Source: an uncultured Collinsella sp. | Lineage (GTDB): Bacteria > Actinomycetota > Coriobacteriia > Coriobacteriales > Coriobacteriaceae | Assembly: GCA_900542555.1 (NCBI GenBank) | Contig: UQNU01000062.1 | Coordinates: 1-10,973, forward strand | Length of the DNA stretch: 10,973 bases | Direction: 5' to 3' | Shown here: positions 6,867-10,973 of the stretch, piece after piece | Layout: each line of letters begins with the position of its first letter | Position numbering within the stretch: the stretch's first letter is position 1 | Translations under genes and position numbers: made by a program | Notes under the pieces: generated by a model | Told to the model about the DNA's origin: nothing | What the model saw: only the letters and a program-made list of their open reading frames with translations | The model's database searches: none

Positions 6867-8150
6867 ATGGCTGAAGAATTCGATTTCCATCCGATGTGGG
6901 AGAGCCTCGGCATGAATCTTGCCGACCGCGACATGCTGCTGGGCGCCGTGGGCCAGATGTACGGCGATATGTTCCTGACGCAGAACAATCGCCCCAAGTC
7001 CACGTCCTACCTGGACTTTGTAGCCACCAACATCCACAGCGGCCGTATTAAGGAGATGCTCGACAAGAAGGAGGCCGGCGAGGCCACCAAGATCGTGGGC
7101 TCGTTCTGCGTCTACGTGCCCGAGGAGATTGTGCTCGCCTGCGACGGCATTCCCGTGGGCCTGTGCTCGGGTGCCGACTGGGCGACCGACAAGGTCGAGG
7201 AGCATCTGCCGCGCAACACCTGTCCGCTTATCAAGAGCTTTGCCGGCTTTAAGCTGGGCGAGGTCTGCCCCTACATCGAGTCGAGCGACTTGGTAGTCGG
7301 CGAGAACACCTGCGATGGCAAGAAGAAGGCCTACGAGTTCTTTGCCACGCAAAAGAACATGTACGTCATGGATATCCCCAACGTACACGACAAGTCGACG
7401 CTCGTGACCTGGAAGGCCGAGGTCAAGAAGCTCGCCGCCAAGATCGAGGAAGAGTGCGGCGTCACGATTACGCCCGAGCGCCTGAAGGCCGCCATCCACG
7501 CCGTAAATGAGAAGCGCCGTGCCCTGCAGCGCCTCGCTGCCACGCGCGCTGCCGACCCGGCGCCCATCAGCGGTCTCGACAGCCTGCTGACCGTTCAGGC
7601 CGCCTTTATGGACGACACGCCGCGTCTGACCGGAGCCATTAACGATATGGCGGCTGAGTGCGAGCAGCGTGTCGAGGCCGGCGAGGGCGTGGCGCCCAAG
7701 GGGACCAAGCGCATCCTGTACACCGGCACGCCCATGGCCGTGCCCAACTGGAAGCTGTTCAACCTCATCGAGAAGGCCGGCGGCGTCGTGGTGGGCGAGG
7801 AGTCCTGCACGGGTTCGCGCTACTACAAGGATCTGGTCGACGAGTCCGGTGAGACGGTCGACGAGATGCTTGATGCCATCGCCGAGCGCTACTTTAAGAT
7901 CAACTGCGCCGTCTTTACGCCCAACGACCAGCGTATGAAGGACATTGTCCAGATGGCCAAGGACCTGCATGCCGACGGCATCGTCGACGTGGCCCTGCAG
8001 TTCTGCACGCTCTACGAGATGGAGTCGTTTGCCGTGGAGAAGGCCGCCGAGGAGGCCGGCATTCCGTTTATGCACATCACGACCGACTACGCCGGCGAGG
8101 ATGCAGGCCAGCTACAAACCAGGATTGAGGCCTTCTTGGAAACCATTTAG
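6867..8150 (+). CDS. Double-cubane-cluster-type reductase / 2-hydroxyacyl-CoA dehydratase-family protein, paralogue 1
   Basis: Member of the HgdB/BcrC superfamily of Fe-S proteins that receive one high-energy electron from an ATP-driven activator. The motifs CVYVPEEI (81-88), LPRNTCPLIKS (114-124) and NTCDGKKKAYE (148-157) are those I associate with the double-cubane-cluster (DCCP, YjiM-like) branch rather than with CoA dehydratases. The 427 residues hold 11 cysteines; C81, C100, C119, C134, C149, C314, C347 and C380 align with cysteines of the following paralogue, and DCCPs need six cluster ligands. No signal peptide or membrane segment is seen, so it is cytoplasmic. Start ATG 6867 follows GAGAGGGG. 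Known DCCPs reduce small molecules; the substrate here is unknown. A heterodimeric 2-hydroxyacyl-CoA dehydratase subunit is the main alternative, but no CoA-transferase or acyl-CoA gene is nearby. Confidence 0.8.
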   Translation: MAEEFDFHPMWESLGMNLADRDMLLGAVGQMYGDMFLTQNNRPKSTSYLDFVATNIHSGRIKEMLDKKEAGEATKIVGSFCVYVPEEIVLACDGIPVGLCSGADWATDKVEEHLPRNTCPLIKSFAGFKLGEVCPYIESSDLVVGENTCDGKKKAYEFFATQKNMYVMDIPNVHDKSTLVTWKAEVKKLAAKIEEECGVTITPERLKAAIHAVNEKRRALQRLAATRAADPAPISGLDSLLTVQAAFMDDTPRLTGAINDMAAECEQRVEAGEGVAPKGTKRILYTGTPMAVPNWKLFNLIEKAGGVVVGEESCTGSRYYKDLVDESGETVDEMLDAIAERYFKINCAVFTPNDQRMKDIVQMAKDLHADGIVDVALQFCTLYEMESFAVEKAAEEAGIPFMHITTDYAGEDAGQLQTRIEAFLETI

Positions 8151-8165
8151 GGCTATCCGTCCCGG

Positions 8166-8266
8166 CGGCTTTCCCGGACACCCGATCTTGCCGTTCAAAC
8201 CGTCGCTTGCTACCAAAGTATGCGGCGCTCATCTTTCACGGCAACCTCGGGCACCTGGGAAAGCCG
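8166..8266. repeat. Long imperfect palindrome, copy 1
   Basis: A 101-bp imperfect inverted repeat. Outer arms CGGCTTTCCC (8166-8175) and GGGAAAGCCG (8257-8266) match perfectly; inner arms include GATCTTGCCGT (8184-8194, left) and ACGGCAACCTC (8238-8248, right). The core (TCAAACCGTCGCTTGC, 8195-8210) is shared with copy 2 at 9462-9570. It starts 16 bases after a reductase stop codon. No T-run follows, so readthrough is likely; it resembles an extragenic palindromic repeat. Confidence 0.75.
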
Positions 8267-8303
8267 TTTCCTTGGTTGGTTAAAAGGTTCGTTAAGGAGT
8301 TAT

Positions 8304-9467
8304 ATGTCGGAAAATATTGAGCAGCCGTTGCCGTCCACGTTTGAGGAGTTCAACGAGCAGCGCAAGGCGGCGTTTATTCGCGTCAAGGATTACAAGCAGG
8401 CGGGTAATCGCCTGGTCGGCTTCCTGTGCAGCTATACGCCACTCGAGATTATCGATGCCGCGGGGGCCGCAAGTGTCGCTCTGTGCGGTACGTCCGATGA
8501 GGTGATTCCCGAGGCCGAGAAGGTGCTGCCGGCAAACCTCTGCCCGCTCATCAAGTCGACCTACGGCTTTGCCTACTCGCAAAAGTGCCCGTTTACGTAC
8601 TTTAGCGACATGATCATCGGTGAGACCACCTGCGACGGCAAGAAGAAGATGTACGAGTTACTCAACGAGCTCAAGCGCACGTACATTCTGCACCTGCCGC
8701 AGGGTCGCGATCGTGCCTATGAGCGCGAGGGCTGGTACGAGGAGTGCCGCCTGCTCAAGGAAGAGCTCGAGAACTTCTACGGTATTACGATCACCGATGA
8801 CGACCTGCGCGCCGCTGTCCGTCGTCGCAATCGCTTGCGTGCGGCCCAGCTCGAGATGTTCGCGCTGCAGGCCAACCAGCCGGCGGCCATGAGCGGCGTC
8901 GACCTGATGAGCACCATGTTCGCCGGTACGTTCAGCTTTGATATCGAGGCCTATACGCAGCAGCTGGAGCAAAAGGTCGCCAAGCTGCGTGAGTCCTACG
9001 AGGCTGGCGAGCGCCCGATTGCGGCGGATGCCAAGCGCATTCTGATCACTGGCTGCCCGGTGGGCGGCGTGATCAACAAGATCGGCCGCACCATCGAGTC
9101 CAACGGTGGTGTGGTCGTGTGCATGGACGACTGCTCGGGCGAGCGCACGGCGGCCATGATGATCGACCCGGATGCTCCCGACATCCTGCGCGCCATCGCC
9201 GACCGCTACCTGGACATCAACTGCTCGGTCATGACGCCTAACGAAGGCCGCATGGGAAACACGCTGGCTATGTGCGAGAAGTACCATGTCGATGGCGTGG
9301 TAGAGAGCGTGCTGCAGGCCTGCCACACCTTCAACGTTGAGAGCGCGCGCATGCAGGAGGCTGTCGAGGGTGCGGGCATTCCGTACATGAAGATTGAGAC
9401 CGATTACAGCAATGGCGACATGGGTCAGATCGAGACGCGCATCGCCGCCTTCATCGAAACCCTCTAG
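8304..9467 (+). CDS. Double-cubane-cluster-type reductase / 2-hydroxyacyl-CoA dehydratase-family protein, paralogue 2
   Basis: Same superfamily as the preceding gene and roughly collinear with it along its whole 387 residues, but about 39 residues shorter at the N-terminus. Motifs: CSYTPLEI (42-49), LPANLCPLIKS (75-85), TTCDGKKKMYELL (108-120) and INCSVMTPN (305-313). Eight cysteines (42, 61, 80, 95, 110, 277, 307, 340) align with those of paralogue 1; C148, C251, C273 and C324 have no counterpart there. Start ATG 8304 is chosen because AAGGAG (8294-8299) is 4 bases upstream; an earlier in-frame ATG at 8220 falls within the palindromic repeat and lacks a site. The two proteins may form a heterodimer, or two homodimers with different substrates fed by one activator. 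Confidence 0.8.
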   Translation: MSENIEQPLPSTFEEFNEQRKAAFIRVKDYKQAGNRLVGFLCSYTPLEIIDAAGAASVALCGTSDEVIPEAEKVLPANLCPLIKSTYGFAYSQKCPFTYFSDMIIGETTCDGKKKMYELLNELKRTYILHLPQGRDRAYEREGWYEECRLLKEELENFYGITITDDDLRAAVRRRNRLRAAQLEMFALQANQPAAMSGVDLMSTMFAGTFSFDIEAYTQQLEQKVAKLRESYEAGERPIAADAKRILITGCPVGGVINKIGRTIESNGGVVVCMDDCSGERTAAMMIDPDAPDILRAIADRYLDINCSVMTPNEGRMGNTLAMCEKYHVDGVVESVLQACHTFNVESARMQEAVEGAGIPYMKIETDYSNGDMGQIETRIAAFIETL

Positions 9468-9570
9468 CTTCCTCAGACACCGGATCTTGCCCCTCAAACC
9501 GTCGCTTGCGTACCCAAAGTACGCTGCGCTCCTCTTTCGGGGCAATCTCCGGCACCTGAGAAACCTAGAG
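9462..9570. repeat. Long imperfect palindrome, copy 2 (includes a stop codon)
   Basis: A 109-bp imperfect inverted repeat. CTCTAG (9462-9467), which contains the stop codon of the second reductase gene, pairs with CTAGAG (9565-9570). The 32-base left arm agrees with the right arm at 25 positions. The centre is a perfect hairpin, GCGTAC-CCAAA-GTACGC (9508-9524). It shares core sequence with copy 1 at 8166-8266. Several mismatches are A/C on this strand, which become G-U pairs in RNA read from the opposite strand. Confidence 0.8.
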
Positions 9571-9622
9571 CTAAGGCGCCTGAACGCGCCGCTACCTTTG
9601 ATGTTTAGATTGGGAGAGAGCC

Positions 9623-10387
9623 ATGATAGGGATCGGGATCGATATCGGGTCTACGGCGGCTAAGACTGCCGTGGTCGACGGGGAGGATTCGGTGGCGTGG
9701 GCGTGCGTGCAGCCAACCGGGTTTTCCTCGGTCGATGCTTCCGAGCGGCTGCGCGAGGCGCTGGCAGCGGCCGGCTACGACGTGACGGCCGACGACGTGC
9801 GCGTGGTCGCGACCGGCTACGGTCGTGTCGCCGTGCCCTATGCGCACAAGGTCGTGACCGAGATTACCTGCCACGGTACCGGTGCCGTGCGCCTGTTTGG
9901 CGATCACGGCACCGTGATCGACGTGGGCGGTCAGGACACCAAGGTCATTCAGCTTAAAAGTGGCCGAGTGGCCAAGTTTGCCATGAACGACAAGTGCGCC
10001 GCCGGCACGGGGCGCTTTTTGGAGATCATGGCCGACCGCCTAGGTATTTCCCAGCAGCAGATGGCCGATCTGGCACGTTCCGGCGAGCCTACCAAGATTT
10101 CCAGCATGTGCACGGTGTTTGCCGAAAGCGAGGTCATCAGCCTGATCGGTCGTGGCGAGCCGCGCGAGAACATTGCGCGTGGCGTGATCGACAGCGTGGT
10201 CTCGCGCGTGGCGACCATGGCCGGGCAGGCCGCGGGCGCCCCGTACTACCTGACCGGTGGCCTGTGCGAGAACGCCTTCGTGGTGGAGCGGTTGGGCGAG
10301 CTACTGGGGTCGCCGGTGACCACCTCGCCCCAGGCTCGCTTTGCCGGAGCGATCGGCGCGGCGATTCGCGCACAGGCGCTCAATTAA
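9623..10387 (+). CDS. ATP-dependent activator of the double-cubane/dehydratase reductase (HgdC/BadG-type ASKHA ATPase)
   Basis: Homodimeric ATPase whose bridging [4Fe-4S] cluster passes a low-potential electron to the reductase with ATP hydrolysis. The 254 residues match the short single-domain activators. Motifs: GIDIGSTAAK at 5-14 (phosphate loop), TGYGR at 64-68, VIDVGGQDTK at 98-107, NDKCAAGTGRFLE at 122-134 and SSMCTVFAESEV at 160-171. Cys125 and Cys163 are the two ligands each subunit gives to the shared cluster, with the helix-cluster-helix spacing of the HgdC family; C215 in GLCEN is a further conserved-looking cysteine. Start ATG 9623 follows GGGAG (9612-9616). It comes third in the operon after both reductase paralogues and probably serves both. 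Confidence 0.92.
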   Translation: MIGIGIDIGSTAAKTAVVDGEDSVAWACVQPTGFSSVDASERLREALAAAGYDVTADDVRVVATGYGRVAVPYAHKVVTEITCHGTGAVRLFGDHGTVIDVGGQDTKVIQLKSGRVAKFAMNDKCAAGTGRFLEIMADRLGISQQQMADLARSGEPTKISSMCTVFAESEVISLIGRGEPRENIARGVIDSVVSRVATMAGQAAGAPYYLTGGLCENAFVVERLGELLGSPVTTSPQARFAGAIGAAIRAQALN

Positions 10388-10416
10388 TGCATCCGCCGTC
10401 GGCTCGCATTCATGCG

Positions 10417-10422
10417 TATACT
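10417..10422 (+). promoter_or_regulatory. Possible -10 box ahead of selD
   Basis: TATACT lies 35 bases before the selD ATG, directly after the small palindrome CGCAT-TC-ATGCG (10405-10416). No -35 match is seen. The gap after the activator gene has no terminator, so selD is more likely cotranscribed, with this at most an internal promoter. Confidence 0.25.
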
Positions 10423-10457
10423 GGGAGAAAATGATTGACCGATGAGAGGAGGTATCG

Positions 10458-10938
10458 ATGGCTGACGATCAGATTAAGCTCACGTCTATGACGGCCGCGA
10501 GCGGTTGAGCCGCCAAGCTGGCTCCCGGAGCCCTCGCCCAGGTCCTGGGCGATTTGCCCAATGTGCATAATGACAACTTGCTCGTGGGGTTCGATACCTC
10601 CGACGATGCGAGCGTCTTCAAGGTGGGGGAGAACCTGGGCCTCGTGCAGTCCGTCGACTTCTTCCCACCCATGGTGGACGACCCCTTCCTCTTTGGCCAG
10701 ATCGCCGCCGCCAACTCGCTGTCGGACATCTACGCCATGGGAGGCACTCCCTCGCATGCCATGAACCTGCTCTGCATCCCCAGCTGCCTAGGGGTGGAGG
10801 TGGCCGGTCAGATCTTGGCGGGCGGCGCCGACAAGTGCGTCGAGGCGGGCTGCTCCATCGCGGGCGGTCACACCATCAACGACGACGAGCCCAAGTACGG
10901 CTTGTCCGTGAGCGGGTTTGTCGCGCTCGACCGTATGC
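10458..10938 (+). CDS. selD: Selenide, water dikinase (selenophosphate synthase) SelD, selenocysteine-containing, 3' end cut off
   Basis: Makes selenophosphate, the selenium donor for selenocysteine, from selenide and ATP. Reading through the TGA at 10506-10508 gives 160 continuous residues of an enzyme usually near 345; the right adapter removes the rest. Residue 17, Cys17 in E. coli SelD, is encoded by TGA within ASG-Sec-AAKLAPG, and the partner Lys20 is present. Further matches: DTSDDASVF at 46-54, SVDFFPPMVDDP at 65-76, NSLSDIYAMGG at 86-96 and AGGHTIND at 135-142. AGGAGG (10447-10452) lies 5 bases ahead of ATG 10458. Without recoding the product would be a 16-residue peptide. The organism must therefore have SelA, SelB and tRNA-Sec, which lie outside the window. 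SelD synthesis here depends on its own product. Confidence 0.93.
10506..10552 (+). promoter_or_regulatory. SECIS-like element for the selD UGA
   Basis: The UGA (10506-10508) is followed by a perfect 8-bp stem, UCGCCCAG (10534-10541) with CUGGGCGA (10545-10552), closed by the triloop GUC. The apical AGGUCCU closely resembles the AGGUCU loop of the E. coli fdhF SECIS, and its leading G and U fit SelB recognition. The loop starts about 33 bases after the UGA, within the range known for bacterial SECIS elements. A nearer hairpin, GGCTC-CCG-GAGCC (10520-10532), is a possible alternative or lower stem. Confidence 0.72.
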
Positions 10939-10973
10939 CTGTCTCTTATACACATCTCCGAGCCCACGAGACT
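10939..10973 (+). other. Illumina Nextera i7-side adapter (not genomic)
   Basis: CTGTCTCTTATACACATCT (10939-10957) is the reverse complement of the Tn5 mosaic end, followed by CCGAGCCCACGAGAC (10958-10972) of the read-2 adapter. It truncates selD after its 160th codon plus one base. Confidence 0.99.

Noticed and set aside
6704..6874. A 56-codon ORF overlapping the upstream ORF stop (ATGA) and the start of the first reductase gene
   Set aside because: It has a possible GGAG site, but codon use is unlike the neighbouring genes, it covers the structured leader, and its product resembles nothing known to me. Translational coupling is possible but unsupported.
6774..8075. Long minus-strand ORF (433 codons) opposite the first reductase gene
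   Set aside because: A shadow of GC-rich codon use in the real gene. It has no family motifs, and the plus strand is clearly coding. The same applies to the minus-strand ORFs at 2896-3891, 4971-6251 and 8658-9545.
8166..8266. The palindrome between the reductase genes as an intrinsic terminator
   Set aside because: No run of T follows either arm on the plus strand, and the downstream genes appear to belong to the same operon.
6867..9467. The two reductase genes as a recent tandem duplication made by the flanking repeats
   Set aside because: The proteins differ widely outside the motifs and at the N-terminus, so the duplication is old; the repeats are probably later arrivals.
10561..10764. 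Plus-strand ORF in another frame inside selD
   Set aside because: Ser/Pro-rich out-of-frame translation of the SelD coding sequence, with no ribosome binding site.
10458..10938. selD as a pseudogene broken by a nonsense codon
   Set aside because: The TGA is exactly at the known catalytic Cys/Sec position, frame is kept for 143 further residues, and a SECIS-like hairpin follows.
49..10938. CRISPR arrays, tRNA or rRNA genes, insertion sequences
   Set aside because: No direct-repeat array, cloverleaf with matching arms, rRNA segment or transposase was found.

Overview
The insert is a GC-rich bacterial segment of about 10.9 kb, enclosed by Illumina Nextera adapter sequence at both ends (1-48 and 10939-10973). 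Only 49-10938 is biological. GC-rich codon usage, GTG starts, strict-anaerobe enzymes (a double-cubane-type reductase and its ATP-driven activator), a selenocysteine-containing SelD and a Tat-type lipoprotein ModA together suggest a gut Coriobacteriia actinobacterium, perhaps Collinsella. That assignment is inference from gene content, not from a marker gene.

Layout. (1) 49-810, minus strand: the N-terminal part of a CLC-family antiporter, cut off by the adapter, with residues that resemble the fluoride-specific CLC-F branch. (2) 1021-2773, plus strand: moeA and a mog/moaB-type gene, which carry out the last steps of molybdenum cofactor assembly, closed by an intrinsic terminator. (3) 2977-6437: modA-modB-modC, a molybdate (or tungstate) ABC importer, preceded by three alternating half-sites that look like an operator and closed by a second terminator. 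The ModB permease carries an unusual exported N-terminal domain of about 185 residues. (4) 6438-6866: a gene-free stretch holding an extended -10 promoter, a short upstream ORF with a strong ribosome binding site, a long hairpin across its stop codon, and a small hairpin that encloses the ribosome binding site of the next gene. (5) 6867-10938: two adjacent, diverged double-cubane-cluster/2-hydroxyacyl-CoA dehydratase-family proteins, their ATP-dependent activator, and selD. SelD is cut off by the right-hand adapter and has an in-frame TGA at the catalytic position, followed by a SECIS-like hairpin. A ~100-bp palindromic repeat follows each of the two reductase genes; the two copies differ by compensatory changes.

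How the genes fit together. Regions 2 and 3 import molybdate and insert it into molybdopterin. Region 5 pairs a low-potential, ATP-driven Fe-S reductase with selenophosphate synthesis. Mo and Se meet in anaerobic enzymes such as formate dehydrogenases and molybdenum hydroxylases, so the region could be a metal/metalloid cofactor supply island. The substrate of the reductase pair cannot be read from the sequence. Its position directly ahead of selD raises the testable idea of a role in selenium reduction or delivery.
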